Shown piece after piece: positions 8,489-17,513 of a stretch of 64,000 bases of DNA. The stretch is from assembly GCF_040049255.1 (NCBI RefSeq), contig NZ_JBDZDR010000003.1, positions 248,001-312,000 of the forward strand, read 5' to 3'. Each line of letters begins with the position of its first letter. Position 1 is the first letter of the stretch. The position numbers and the translations under genes are program-made. Source of the stretch: Pseudaminobacter sp040049255 (lineage in GTDB: Bacteria; Pseudomonadota; Alphaproteobacteria; Rhizobiales; Rhizobiaceae). The notes under the pieces were generated by a model. It did not search any database and was not told the DNA's origin. It was given only the letters and a program-made list of their open reading frames with translations.

Positions 8489-8840
8489 GAGCGGGCGAGG
8501 TGGTTTCTCCGGCGTCACAGCGCTTGCTGGAGGGACGGCGTCCCATGGCTGCCAATCTTTCTCTTTGTGGCGGGGAGATTGCATTTGAAATGACCCCCAC
8601 CCCTAACCCCTCCCCACAAGGGGGAGGGGGATCTTGGCTGCTCAGCCGAACCATATCAACCGTCCCGGTTTTAGCGCTGATGGCGACGAATTCGTCCCCC
8701 TCCCCCTTGTGGGGAGGGGTTAGGGGTGGGGGTAACGCACCGGCCAGGTGCATATTTGCTTCCATATTCGACGGCCCTAACCGGCAGGGCAGAGGGGGGC
8801 AACGTAGAGCGCCTCCGTTTCCACGCGAAGCTTCATCGCC
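8489..8840. other. Repeat-filled gap inside the YnjBCD-like operon
   Basis: This 352-base gap between the binding-protein and permease genes has no credible ORF. Its main content is the 38-bp inverted repeat at 8593-8733. Near its end, at about 8784-8808, is a tail (AGAGGGGGGCAACGTAGAGC) that recurs at about 28773-28797 next to another repeat family. The hairpin may lower expression of the downstream permease relative to the binding protein, as intergenic hairpins do in other importer operons; that is inference. Confidence 0.6.
8593..8733. repeat. Perfect 38-bp inverted repeat (intergenic palindromic element)
   Basis: Arm 8593-8630 is the exact reverse complement of arm 8696-8733, with a 65-base spacer. 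Each arm also contains a small nested hairpin (CCCCTCCCCACAAGGGGGAGG type). This is the look of a Rhizobiales intergenic palindromic repeat rather than a terminator, because there is no T-run and the operon continues. Confidence 0.85.
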
Positions 8841-10520
8841 ATGCTAGCCCGGCTCGGCCCGCCGCTGGCGATCCTGCTCCTGGCCGGCCCGATCCTTGCC
8901 GGGCTTGCCGGCACGCTGCTGCCGGCCTTCGGCTACCTGCCGGTGCTGGGCGGCGAAGCCTTCACGCTGGCGCATGTGACAAAACTCCTCTCCCAGCCCG
9001 GCCTTGCCACGTCGGTGCTGCTCAGCCTCGCGGCGGGGCTGGTCACCGCCGCCATATCTCTCGGCACTGTCGCGCTATTCATCGCCGCCTTTGCCGGCAC
9101 AAGAATCTTTTCGCGCATCCAGCATCTCGTCTCGCCGCTCCTGTCGGTGCCCCACGCAGCGGCGGCCTTCGGGCTGGCCTTCCTCATCGCGCCGTCGGGC
9201 ATGATCGCGCGACTGGTCTCACCCGACCTCACCGGCTGGCAACAACCGCCCGACCTGCTGATCGTCAACGATCTGCTCGGCCTGTCGATGATGGCGGGAC
9301 TGGTGGTGAAGGAAATCCCCTTCTTGCTGCTAATCGCGCTGGCCGCCCTGCCGCAGGTCGATCTTTTGCGCACGCGCAGGCTTTCGGCATCGCTTGGCTA
9401 TGGCCGCATCGCCGGTTTTGTCTATGGCGTCTGGCCGCCGATCTACCGGCAGATCAGGCTGGCGGTCTTTGCGGTCATTGCATTCTCCAGCTCGGTGGTC
9501 GATGTCGCAATCATCCTCGGCCCCACCACGCCCGCGCCCTTCGCCGTGCGGCTCTTGCGCTGGATGAACGATCCCGAGCTGTCGATGCGTTTTTTTGCCT
9601 CCGCCGGCGCGCTGCTGCAGCTTGCCGTGACGGGCGCTGCCATCCTTGTCTGGATCGGGCTCGAGCGGCTGGGCGCAGGGCTGCGCGACCATGCCTGCGC
9701 GCGGAGTTTGCGCTTTCGCCGCGATGCGTGGGCAGGCCGCGCCGCCCTTGCCGGCATGTTCCTCGCCGCGCTTGCCGTTTTCGCCGGCCTGGCCACGCTG
9801 GCGCTGTGGTCGGTCGCCGGGCTGTGGCAATTCCCCAATGTGCTGCCCGACAGTTTTGTCCTCAAAAGCTGGATCGCCGCTGCGCCGCGCATCGCGGGCC
9901 CGCTTGCCACCACGCTGCTGGTCGCCACGCTCTCGACGCTGATTGCCGTGGCGCTCACCCTGCTTTGCCTCATCAACGAAAACCGCACCGGCCGCATCGC
10001 TGGCCGCCGCGCGCTGTGGCTGATTTATCTGCCGCTGATCGTGCCGCAGGTCGCGTTCCTGTTCGGCCTGCAGTTTTTGTTCGTTGTCAGCGGCACGGTC
10101 GCCAGCTTGCCGGCGCTGGTGCTGGTGCATCTCCTCTTCGTAATGCCCTATGTGTTCCTCTCGCTCGCCGACCCGTGGCGCGCCTTCGATCCGCGCTTCG
10201 AGGCCGTCGCCGCCGGGCTTGGCAAGTCGCGCCTGCGCACGCTCTTTTCCGTCCGCCTGCCGATGCTGCTGCGCGCCATTCTGGTTGCGGCTGCCGTCGG
10301 CTTCGCGGTCTCCATCGGGCTCTATCTGCCCACCGTGCTCATCGGTGCCGGGAGGCTCGAAACCATCACCACCGAGGCTGTGGCGCTGGCTTCGGGCGGC
10401 AACCGCCGCATCATCGGCGTCTACGCCTTCGTGCAGATGGTCCTGCCGGCGATCGGCTTTGCGGTTGCAACGATCGTACCCGCGCTGATATTCCGGCACC
10501 GCCGCGCCATGCGGGTGTGA
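8841..10520 (+). CDS. ABC transporter permease, YnjC family (two fused permease domains)
   Basis: The product is 559 residues and has about twelve hydrophobic segments. It contains two copies of the binding-protein-dependent permease fold: the first half around SVPHAAAAFGLAF and KEIPFLLLIALAALP, the second around IYLPLIVPQVAFLFGLQ and RLPMLLRAIL. The EAA-type loops that contact the ATPase are visible in both halves (SLGYGRIAGFVYGVWP and GLGKSRLRTLFSVRLP). It forms the inner-membrane channel for the YnjB-like protein. The ATPase gene follows after 45 bases. Confidence 0.9.
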   Translation: MLARLGPPLAILLLAGPILAGLAGTLLPAFGYLPVLGGEAFTLAHVTKLLSQPGLATSVLLSLAAGLVTAAISLGTVALFIAAFAGTRIFSRIQHLVSPLLSVPHAAAAFGLAFLIAPSGMIARLVSPDLTGWQQPPDLLIVNDLLGLSMMAGLVVKEIPFLLLIALAALPQVDLLRTRRLSASLGYGRIAGFVYGVWPPIYRQIRLAVFAVIAFSSSVVDVAIILGPTTPAPFAVRLLRWMNDPELSMRFFASAGALLQLAVTGAAILVWIGLERLGAGLRDHACARSLRFRRDAWAGRAALAGMFLAALAVFAGLATLALWSVAGLWQFPNVLPDSFVLKSWIAAAPRIAGPLATTLLVATLSTLIAVALTLLCLINENRTGRIAGRRALWLIYLPLIVPQVAFLFGLQFLFVVSGTVASLPALVLVHLLFVMPYVFLSLADPWRAFDPRFEAVAAGLGKSRLRTLFSVRLPMLLRAILVAAAVGFAVSIGLYLPTVLIGAGRLETITTEAVALASGGNRRIIGVYAFVQMVLPAIGFAVATIVPALIFRHRRAMRV

Positions 10521-10565
10521 AGGCTTCTCCGCCATGCGGCGCAAGGACAAAAAACCGGTGGGGTG

Positions 10566-11210
10566 ATGGCCAAGAACGGGCTCTTCCTGGACGACGTGAC
10601 GATCGCACTGAACGGGCAAACGCTCGTTTCGGTGACGCATCGCGTTGCGCCCGGCGAGGTGCTGACCGTAATGGGGCCGTCCGGTTCCGGAAAATCGACC
10701 CTGCTCGCCTATATTGGCGGGTTTTTGTCCTCGGCCTTCGAGGCATCCGGCCGCGTCTTTTCCGGCGATGTCGAGCTCACCGCCCTGCCGGCCGAAGACC
10801 GCCACGCCGGCATCCTCTTCCAGGACCCGCTGCTGTTTCCGCATATGTCGGTTGGCGGCAACCTCATCTTCGCCATCCCGCAGGCGGTGAAGGGCAGGGC
10901 CACCCGCGAGGCGCTGGCCGAAGCCGCGCTCGAAGGCGTCGGCCTCGGCGGCATGGCCGCGCGCGATCCCGACACGCTGTCGGGCGGGCAGAAGGCGCGG
11001 GTGGCGCTGGCGCGGGCGCTTTTGTCGTCGCCGCGCATGCTGCTGCTCGACGAACCCTTTTCCAAGCTCGACGCGAACCTGCGCGGCCAGATCCGCGAGC
11101 TGGTCTTTTCCAAGGCCAAGGCCGGCGGCCTGCCGGTTCTGCTGGTGACGCATGATGAGGCCGACGCCGAAGCTGCCGGCGGCGCCGTCATTCGCATTGG
11201 AGGCGAGTAA
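10566..11210 (+). CDS. ABC transporter ATP-binding protein, YnjD family
   Basis: The product is 214 residues, short as is usual for YnjD. Walker A is GPSGSGKST (about residues 37-45), the signature is LSGGQKARVALARALL (about 138-153), Walker B is MLLLDEP and the switch histidine is in LLVTHDEAD. It powers the preceding permease. ATG 10566 is used; a GTG three bases upstream is also possible. The stop codon overlaps the hrpB start (TAATG), so hrpB is likely co-transcribed. Confidence 0.92.
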   Translation: MAKNGLFLDDVTIALNGQTLVSVTHRVAPGEVLTVMGPSGSGKSTLLAYIGGFLSSAFEASGRVFSGDVELTALPAEDRHAGILFQDPLLFPHMSVGGNLIFAIPQAVKGRATREALAEAALEGVGLGGMAARDPDTLSGGQKARVALARALLSSPRMLLLDEPFSKLDANLRGQIRELVFSKAKAGGLPVLLVTHDEADAEAAGGAVIRIGGE

Positions 11211-13864
11211 TGCCGAAGAATTTGCCCGAGCTTCCCGTCTCTGCCGTCCTGCCGGCGCTTGCCGATGCGCTGGCCGCAGGGTCGAGCGCGGTTCTGGTCG
11301 CACCGCCGGGCGCTGGCAAGACCACGCTGGTGCCGCTGGCGCTGCTCGAAGCGCCGTGGCTGGGCGACGATAAAATCCTGCTGCTCGAGCCGCGCCGCCT
11401 CGCCGCCCGCGCCGCCGCGCGCCGCATGGCGCAGCTTCTCGGCGAGGAGCCCGGCGGCACGGTCGGCTATGCCATGCGCATGGAGAGCAAGCAGTCGGCC
11501 CGGACGAAAATCCTCGTCGTCACCGAAGGCATCTTGGCCCGCATGATCCTCGACGACCCCGAGCTGACGGGCATCTCGGCGGTGATCTTCGACGAGTTCC
11601 ACGAGCGCTCGCTGGACGGCGATTTCGGCCTTGCGCTGGCGCTCGACGTGCAGGGCGCGCTGAGGCCCGAACTGCGCCTGCTGGTGATGTCGGCGACGCT
11701 CGACGGCGCGCGCGTCGCCAGCTTGCTCGGCGATGTGCCGGTCATCGAAAGCGAAGGCCGCAGCTTTCCCATAGACATCCGCTATCAGGAACGCCCGGCC
11801 GGCACGCCCATCGAGGATGCCATGGCCAAGGCCGTGCGCGAGGCGCTGGCCGACGAGCCCGGCAGCGTGCTTGCCTTCCTGCCCGGCCAGCGCGAGATCG
11901 AGCGCACGCGCGAGCGCCTCGAGGGCCGCGTCGGTGCCGACACCGACATCGTGCCGCTCTACGGCATGCTGGATGCGAAGACGCAGGACGCCGCGATCAA
12001 GCCCGCGCCGGCCGGCCGCCGCAAGGTGGTGCTTGCCACCGCGATCGCCGAAACCTCCATCACCATAGACGGCGTGCGGGTGGTGATCGATTCCGGCCTG
12101 TCGCGATTGCCGCGCTACGAGCCGGCCAGCGGCCTCACCCGGCTGGAAACGGTGCGCGTCTCGCGCGCCTCGGCCGACCAGCGCGCCGGCCGCGCCGGCC
12201 GCACCGAGCCGGGCGTCGCCATCCGCCTTTGGCGCGCCGAGCAGACGGCAGCGCTTCCCGCCTTCACGCCGCCGGAAATTCTCGAAGCTGATCTTTCCGG
12301 CCTGATGCTCGATTGCGCCGCCTTCGGCGTCGCCGATCCGGCCAGCCTCGCCTTTCTGGACCCGCCCCCGGGCCCCGCGCTCTCGGAAGCGCGCACCCTG
12401 CTTACCGAACTCGACGCCATCGACGCCGACGGGCGGCTGACCGAGGCAGGTGCTGCCATGCGCAAGCTGGCGCTGCCGGTGCGGCTTGCGCATATGGTGG
12501 CCGAGGCGGCGCGGGAAGGGCAGGGGCTTGAAGCTGCCCAGCTTGCCGTGCTGCTCACCGAGCGCGGCCTTGGCGGCGACAGCGTCGACCTGGAACGGCG
12601 GCTGTCGCGCTTCATGGGCGAAAGATCGCCACGCGCGGTGGCGGCAAAGCAATTGGCAGAACGGCTGGCGCGAGTTTTACCCTCCCCCGTGAGGGGAGAA
12701 GAACGGGATATGGCACGGCTTACCCCCACTCCGCCTCGCTCCGCTCGGCACCTCTCCCCCTCAAAAGGGGAGAGGAAGGGCGCCAAGCTTGCGGACGGCG
12801 TTTCCTCTCCCCCGTCGAGCGGGGGAGAGGTGGCGAGCGAAGCGAGGCGGAGTGGGGGTCGACTTCTAGACGCGACAGCCCTGCCCATGAGGCATGAGGA
12901 AAGCGTTGGCGCGCTTCTTCTCCGCGCCTGGCCCGACCGCGTCGCCAAGGCGCGCGGCGAGCGTGGGCGGTTTGTCCTCGCCAATGGCAGCGGTGCGATG
13001 CTCGATGCCGCCGATCCGCTGGCCGGCGAGGCCTACCTCGTCGTGGCCGACATGCAGGGCAAGGCGCAGAATGCGCGCATCGCCGCTGCCGCTCCGGTCT
13101 CCGAGGCCGAGATACGCACAGTGCTCGGCCACCACGTGGAGAAAAGGCTGGAAAGCGCCTTCGATCCCGAAAAACGCGCCGTGCGCGTGCGCGAGACGGT
13201 GCGGCTCGGCGCCATCACCCTGTCCGAGCGCATGCTGCCGGCGCCGACCGGCCCGGACGCTGACCGCGCCATCATCGAGGCGCTGAAGGCACACGGCCTG
13301 TCGCTGCTTAACTGGGGCAAGGAAGCGCAGATCCTGCGCCATCGCCTGCAATGGCTGCACACCGGCCTCGGCGCGCCCTGGCCCGACGTTTCAGATGAGG
13401 CGCTGGTCGCCTCTCTGGACGACTGGCTCTTGCCCTTCCTCACCGGCGAGGCCAGCTTTGCCCGCATCGGCGCGGGCGTGCTGCACGATGCGCTGATGTC
13501 GCTGGTGCCGCACGATCTGCAGCGCAAGCTCGGCGCGCTGGCGCCGACTCATTTCGACGCACCCTCGGGCAGCCGCGTGCCGATCGACTATGAGGGCGAG
13601 CGGCCGGTGCTGGCCATCCGCGTGCAGGAACTTTTTGGCCTCGACAAGCATCCGTCCATCGCCGGCGGCACCGTACCGCTGACGCTGGAGCTGCTTTCCC
13701 CCGCCCACCGGCCGATCCAGACCACGCGCGACCTGCCGGGCTTCTGGCGCGGCTCCTGGGCCGATGTGCGCTCCGACATGCGCGGGCGCTATCCCAAGCA
13801 CGTCTGGCCCGACGATCCTCTGTCGGCGCAAGCCACGGCGCGGGCAAAACCCCGCGTCAAATAG
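11210..13864 (+). CDS. hrpB: ATP-dependent helicase HrpB carrying an in-frame repeat insertion
   Basis: The product is 884 residues and belongs to the DEAH/RHA-like helicases. Walker A is APPGAGKTT (about residues 28-36), the DExH box lies in IIFDEFHERSLDGD (about 125-138), and motif VI-like QRAGRAGRTEPG follows. About 64 residues, roughly 490-553 (bases 12677-12870), are encoded by a palindromic repeat element and are rich in Pro, Ser, Arg and Gly. Flanking sequence resumes as normal HrpB (VGALLLRAWPDRVAKARG), so the insert keeps the frame. HrpB proteins are usually about 820 residues. The cellular role of HrpB is not well defined. It lies between the YnjD-like gene and actS. Confidence 0.93.
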   Translation: MPKNLPELPVSAVLPALADALAAGSSAVLVAPPGAGKTTLVPLALLEAPWLGDDKILLLEPRRLAARAAARRMAQLLGEEPGGTVGYAMRMESKQSARTKILVVTEGILARMILDDPELTGISAVIFDEFHERSLDGDFGLALALDVQGALRPELRLLVMSATLDGARVASLLGDVPVIESEGRSFPIDIRYQERPAGTPIEDAMAKAVREALADEPGSVLAFLPGQREIERTRERLEGRVGADTDIVPLYGMLDAKTQDAAIKPAPAGRRKVVLATAIAETSITIDGVRVVIDSGLSRLPRYEPASGLTRLETVRVSRASADQRAGRAGRTEPGVAIRLWRAEQTAALPAFTPPEILEADLSGLMLDCAAFGVADPASLAFLDPPPGPALSEARTLLTELDAIDADGRLTEAGAAMRKLALPVRLAHMVAEAAREGQGLEAAQLAVLLTERGLGGDSVDLERRLSRFMGERSPRAVAAKQLAERLARVLPSPVRGEERDMARLTPTPPRSARHLSPSKGERKGAKLADGVSSPPSSGGEVASEARRSGGRLLDATALPMRHEESVGALLLRAWPDRVAKARGERGRFVLANGSGAMLDAADPLAGEAYLVVADMQGKAQNARIAAAAPVSEAEIRTVLGHHVEKRLESAFDPEKRAVRVRETVRLGAITLSERMLPAPTGPDADRAIIEALKAHGLSLLNWGKEAQILRHRLQWLHTGLGAPWPDVSDEALVASLDDWLLPFLTGEASFARIGAGVLHDALMSLVPHDLQRKLGALAPTHFDAPSGSRVPIDYEGERPVLAIRVQELFGLDKHPSIAGGTVPLTLELLSPAHRPIQTTRDLPGFWRGSWADVRSDMRGRYPKHVWPDDPLSAQATARAKPRVK
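12678..12870. repeat. Modular palindromic element inside hrpB (family A, copy 1)
   Basis: The outer arms 12722-12740 and 12841-12859 are reverse complements (ACCCCCACTCCGCCTCGCT type). Inside are two smaller hairpins (CCTCTCCCCCTCAAAAGGGG type, near 12751-12775, and CTCTCCCCCGTCGAGCGGGG type, near 12804-12830) around a spacer containing TTGCGGACGGCG. Related copies lie at about 15985-16083, 33976-34018 and 36393-36508. It is translated in frame as part of HrpB. Confidence 0.88.
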
Positions 13865-13903
13865 CGCTTGGCGACGGACACCGGTCCGGCGCATAAACCC
13901 TTC

Positions 13904-15232
13904 ATGGTCAAGAAGCAGAACATGCCCGAGTTCCAGCAGAGTGCCCGCCTGCGTCTCAACACGCTGATCCGGTTGCGCTGGCTGGCCATCATCGGCCAGA
14001 GCGTCACCGTCATGGTCGTTGCCTACGGGTTCCAGTTTCCCCTGCCGGTCAGCCTGTGCTTCACGCTGATCGCCTGTTCGGCCTGGCTCAACCTGCTCCT
14101 AACCTTCCGCTTCCCGGCCGCGCACCGGCTGCAGCCGCTGCCGGCGCTCGGCATCCTCACCTTCGACGCGCTGCAGCTTGCCGGCCTGCTCTACATGACC
14201 GGTGGCCTGACCAACCCGTTCTCGCTTCTGATGGCGGTGCCGGTGGTCATCTCGGCCACCTCGCTGCCGCTCAGCCTCACGGCGTTGCTGGGCGTTTGCG
14301 TCATGGCGCTCACCACGCTGCTCGCCTTCTTTCACCTGCCGCTGCCCTGGATCGCCGGCACGGAACTCGTCATGCCTTTCCTCTATGTCGCCGGCATGTG
14401 GACGGCGGTTCTGTCCAGCATCGCCTTCACCGCCATCTATGCCTGGCGCGTGGCGGAAGAGGCGCGGCTTCTGGCCAATGCGCTGTCGGCCACCGAGCTG
14501 GTGCTGCAGCGTGAGCAGCATCTGTCGGCGCTGGACGGGCTGGCCGCCGCCGCCGCCCACGAACTCGGCACGCCCCTGGCCACCATCACCCTGGTGGCCA
14601 AGGAAATGGAGCGGGCGCTGGGCAAGGACCCGAAGTTTCATGAGGACGTGACGCTGCTGCGCTCTCAGAGCGAACGCTGCCGCCAGATCCTCAAGCGCCT
14701 CACCAGCCTGTCCTCGGAAAGCGAGGTGCATCTGGCCCGCATGCCGCTCACCTCGCTGGTGGAGGAGGTGATCGCGCCTCACCGCGACTTCGGCATTTCC
14801 ATCAAGCTCGAGCCCGGCGAGCAGCTCGGCCCGGAGCCGGTCGGCCACCGCAATCCCGGCGTGATCTACGGCTTGGGCAACCTGGTGGAAAACGCCGTCG
14901 ACTTCGCCGCCAGCACCGTCACCATCCGCTGGAGCTGGAACGACCGCCGCGTCGTGTTCGAGATCATCGACGACGGGCCCGGCTTCCCGCCCGAGATCAT
15001 CGACCGCATCGGCGAGCCCTACATGACCACGCGGCAGGGCGGCGGCGAGCAGGGCGGCGGGCTAGGGCTTGGCCTGTTCATCGCCAAGACGCTGCTGGAG
15101 CGCTCCGGCGCGACGCTCACCTTTTCCAACGCCAATGAACGCGGCAAGGGCGCCGTCGTGAAGATCGAATGGGCGCACGACGTCTTCCTCAATCCGGGGT
15201 CGGCGGCGTCTTCCATGTTCGATACCGCCTGA
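13904..15232 (+). CDS. actS: Redox-responsive sensor histidine kinase ActS (RegB/PrrB family)
   Basis: The product is 442 residues. About six membrane segments occupy residues 30-190. Between them is the conserved quinone-binding heptapeptide GGLTNPF (in MTGGLTNPFSLL), diagnostic for RegB-type sensors. The phosphorylated histidine is H219 in AAHELGTPLA, and the redox-sensing cysteine is C259 in SERCRQILKRL. The ATPase domain follows (NLVENAVDFA, DDGPGFP, GLGLGLFIAKTLLE). It signals to the ActR regulator encoded 89 bases downstream and governs respiration, carbon and nitrogen genes in relatives. ATG 13904 is preferred to a TTG at 13868; an ATG at 13922 is also possible. Confidence 0.94.
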   Translation: MVKKQNMPEFQQSARLRLNTLIRLRWLAIIGQSVTVMVVAYGFQFPLPVSLCFTLIACSAWLNLLLTFRFPAAHRLQPLPALGILTFDALQLAGLLYMTGGLTNPFSLLMAVPVVISATSLPLSLTALLGVCVMALTTLLAFFHLPLPWIAGTELVMPFLYVAGMWTAVLSSIAFTAIYAWRVAEEARLLANALSATELVLQREQHLSALDGLAAAAAHELGTPLATITLVAKEMERALGKDPKFHEDVTLLRSQSERCRQILKRLTSLSSESEVHLARMPLTSLVEEVIAPHRDFGISIKLEPGEQLGPEPVGHRNPGVIYGLGNLVENAVDFAASTVTIRWSWNDRRVVFEIIDDGPGFPPEIIDRIGEPYMTTRQGGGEQGGGLGLGLFIAKTLLERSGATLTFSNANERGKGAVVKIEWAHDVFLNPGSAASSMFDTA

Positions 15233-15321
15233 GCCCGCCCGGCGGGTGGAAAAACCGGCCTCCGGCACCTATATTGGTCGGAAAACAGGCAAGAAAAACA
15301 GATAGAACGGACCAGACGATT

Positions 15322-15885
15322 ATGAATGGCGACGAAGTGGTTGATGGCAGCATTACCGGCGGCGATACCTCACTGCTGATCGTGGATGACGACAAGCCGT
15401 TCCTGACCCGCCTGGCACGCGCCATGGAGCTACGCGGTTTCCAGGTCGAGACCGCCGAAAGCGTCGAGGAAGCCGTGGCCAAGGCGCGCGCGCACGCGCC
15501 GGCCTATGCCGTGGTCGACATGCGGCTGGGCGACGGCAACGGCCTCGACGTGGTCGCCGCCATCCGCGAGAAGCGGGCCGACGCGCGCACCATCATCCTC
15601 ACCGGCTACGGCAACATCGCCACTGCGGTGACGGCAGTGAAGCTCGGTGCCGTCGACTATCTGTCCAAGCCCGCCGACGCCGACGACGTGTTCGCGGCGC
15701 TGACGCGCACCACCGGCGAGCGCGCCGCTCCGCCGGAAAACCCGATGTCGGCCGACCGCGTCCGCTGGGAGCACATCCAGCGCGTCTACGAGATGTGCGA
15801 GCGCAACGTCTCCGAAACCGCGCGCCGGCTCAACATGCACCGCCGCACCTTGCAGCGCATCCTGGCCAAGCGCGCGCCGCGGTAA
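15322..15885 (+). CDS. actR: Response regulator ActR (RegA/PrrA family)
   Basis: The product is 187 residues. The receiver domain has the acidic pocket in LLIVDDDKPF, the phospho-acceptor D66 in VVDMRLGDGNG and the conserved K in YLSKPAD. A short proline hinge (AAPPENPM) leads to a Fis-type helix-turn-helix (NVSETARRLNMHRRTLQRIL), which is near-invariant in this family. It pairs with ActS just upstream. The end of the gene is followed by a palindromic repeat that separates it from convergent mmcB. Confidence 0.96.
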   Translation: MNGDEVVDGSITGGDTSLLIVDDDKPFLTRLARAMELRGFQVETAESVEEAVAKARAHAPAYAVVDMRLGDGNGLDVVAAIREKRADARTIILTGYGNIATAVTAVKLGAVDYLSKPADADDVFAALTRTTGERAAPPENPMSADRVRWEHIQRVYEMCERNVSETARRLNMHRRTLQRILAKRAPR

Positions 15886-15984
15886 GTTTCCCGCTTCGCG
15901 CGTGTCGGCATCGACCGTTTTCGACCCCCGCTCCGGTTGCTTCGCAAACCACCATTCCGGGGCGAGCCACGGGTTTCGCCCGTC

Positions 15985-16083
15985 CTTTCGACGGGGGAGA
16001 GAAACGCCGTCCGCGAGCCTGGCGCCCTTCCTCTCCCCTTTTTAGGGGGAGAGGTGCCGAGCGAAGCGAGGCGGAGTGGGGGT
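15985..16083. repeat. Modular palindromic element (family A, copy 2, inner part inverted)
   Basis: This element lies between convergent actR and mmcB. It ends with the same right arm as the hrpB copy (GAGCGAAGCGAGGCGGAGTG). Its left part (CGACGGGGGAGAGAAACGCC and CCGTCCGCGAGCCTGGCGCC) matches the reverse complement of the middle of the hrpB copy. The family therefore has modules that flip relative to each other. Confidence 0.82.
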
Positions 16084-16126
16084 AATCCGCGCCATAGGCA
16101 ATTGCCTTGTCCTCGTGAGAGCCGCC

Positions 16127-16627
16127 CTACTCGCTCTCCCCATCCAGCGCCGGCACCGAAACGCCGGCCAGTTCCGCCGCCAGCAGGCGCGCGGCACCCG
16201 CGCGCGCAATTCGCAGCATCAGCGCCTTGCGCCTGGCCGCGGCCATGCGATGCTCAGGCGCCTCGCGCAAAATCTCGGCGCCATAGCCGTCGGAGAGAAT
16301 AAAACCGCACTCTTCCGGAAAAATCTCCGCCGGCACCTCGGGATGGGTGGCGAAGAAGAATCGATCCGAATGCAGCCGGTAGTCGGGCCATTTGCGGTCG
16401 ACTCGAAAATCCTCGACCGACGATTTGATCTCGATGATCCAGATGTCGCCCTGGCGCGTCAGCGCCACCAGGTCGGCGCGCCGGCCTGTCGCCAGCGAAA
16501 GTTCCGGCAGCACATGCGCGCCCATCTGCATCAGCAAGCGCTGCACGCCGCGCCGCACCACCATCGCACGCGCGGACTGGCGCCCGTCGACGAGCGGATT
16601 GGACGAAAGGGGGGAAATGATCGGCAT
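16127..16627 (-). CDS. mmcB: MmcB-family DNA repair protein (nuclease-like fold)
   Basis: The product is 166 residues, full length for the family. The core resembles a PD-(D/E)xK-type nuclease: RADLVAL followed by IWIIEIKSSVEDFRVDRKWPDY, where D, E and K are plausible catalytic residues. In Caulobacter, MmcB is an SOS-linked protein that helps survival after mitomycin-type damage. It converges on actR. It lies on the minus strand, 64 bases upstream of another minus-strand gene end. Confidence 0.88.
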   Translation of the reverse strand: MPIISPLSSNPLVDGRQSARAMVVRRGVQRLLMQMGAHVLPELSLATGRRADLVALTRQGDIWIIEIKSSVEDFRVDRKWPDYRLHSDRFFFATHPEVPAEIFPEECGFILSDGYGAEILREAPEHRMAAARRKALMLRIARAGAARLLAAELAGVSVPALDGESE

Positions 16628-16691
16628 GGCCGCACCATGCCACGTTATGTTCTCGTTTTGAACCTGTTTTAGTGGCCAGGGTCTGCCTAGC

Positions 16692-17174
16692 CTATTTGGC
16701 TGTCTGCGCTGCAGGTTCGACGTGAACGCCGTCCTGCAGTAGGGAGGCAGGCATTACACGAAAGCCAAAAAGCGTTTCATTGACCCGCTCGCGCCGCATG
16801 CCGGAGTTTATGAGACGCTCGGCTACCTTTTCGTCAGACGAAAAGAGCCACACCGCGTCGTCTAGGATTGCCGCAGAAAACACCTCGTTTTTCTCGACCA
16901 TCCCCATTCTGGCGAGAAGAACCGGCAGGTCTATCTCTCGCGCTTCCATCTGGACTTTGATCCGGTCGAGCTTGGCCTCGACCGCGTCAAACCGCGCCCC
17001 AAGATTGGTCTCCATCCTCGCGATTGAGTTTTCGATCTGTGACAGCTTCTCGCCGTGCGTGCCAAGGGTGGACGCTTGGGTGAGCAGGAACGCGACGACC
17101 ACCGCAAGCAATGCGACCGATGCGCTGGAGGCGGCACCTATGAAAATCTCCTTACCGCTTAGTCTAGCAGCCAT
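16692..17174 (-). CDS. Hypothetical membrane-anchored coiled-coil protein
   Basis: The product is 160 residues and was not recognised as a named family. A single membrane segment near the N-terminus (ASSASVALLAVVVAFLLTQA) is followed by a heptad-like helix (about residues 45-85, with IENSIARMETNLGARFDAVE), then a soluble domain with FSSDEKVAERLINSGMRRE. ATG 17174 (MAARLSGKE) is chosen because GGGGAA lies upstream; a TTG start at 17222 would add 16 residues. It may be an envelope protein, but no function is claimed. Confidence 0.65.
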   Translation of the reverse strand: MAARLSGKEIFIGAASSASVALLAVVVAFLLTQASTLGTHGEKLSQIENSIARMETNLGARFDAVEAKLDRIKVQMEAREIDLPVLLARMGMVEKNEVFSAAILDDAVWLFSSDEKVAERLINSGMRRERVNETLFGFRVMPASLLQDGVHVEPAAQTAK

Positions 17175-17513
17175 GGCAATTCCCCAACTTGGTCCAAATG
17201 CCGCTCGGGCCAATTTGTTCAATTTTCAGTACGCATTATCATTTGGCGCGGCGACTTTGGCAATCTTCGCAAATCGAGGGGCTTCGGAGCGGCCGACGTT
17301 CCTTGCGCAGGGTAACCGCTACGCCGCGGCAGCCAGCCATCACCCATGTCGACCTGTTGCCGAAAAGCCATAGCACCGCGGCCGCGCGTGGGCTCGGCCT
17401 TCTTTGGCCCGGCCAAGCACTTGGCAAGCAACTGCATGCTCCCATACAAACAACGCTGAGGTGCGGCCCGAATCGGGCCGGTCTTTGTCGGGACCGGAGC
17501 TGCGGATCTTCTT
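17175..17513. other. Intergenic region between divergent genes
   Basis: This 339-base stretch between the divergent coiled-coil gene and the L,D-transpeptidase gene shows no credible ORF. A compact hairpin (GGCCCG-AAT-CGGGCC, 17465-17479) lies 35 bases before the transpeptidase start and may affect its mRNA leader. Promoters for both genes should be here, but none is strong enough to mark. Confidence 0.5.

Noticed and set aside
9330..12652. Two minus-strand ORFs of about 650 codons opposite the YnjC-D-like genes and hrpB
   Set aside because: They lie antisense to genes with clear ABC and helicase motifs and have biased, repeat-like composition.
17465..17479. Hairpin before the L,D-transpeptidase gene as a terminator
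   Set aside because: It is short, lacks a run of T directly after the stem, and lies in the leader of the next gene.
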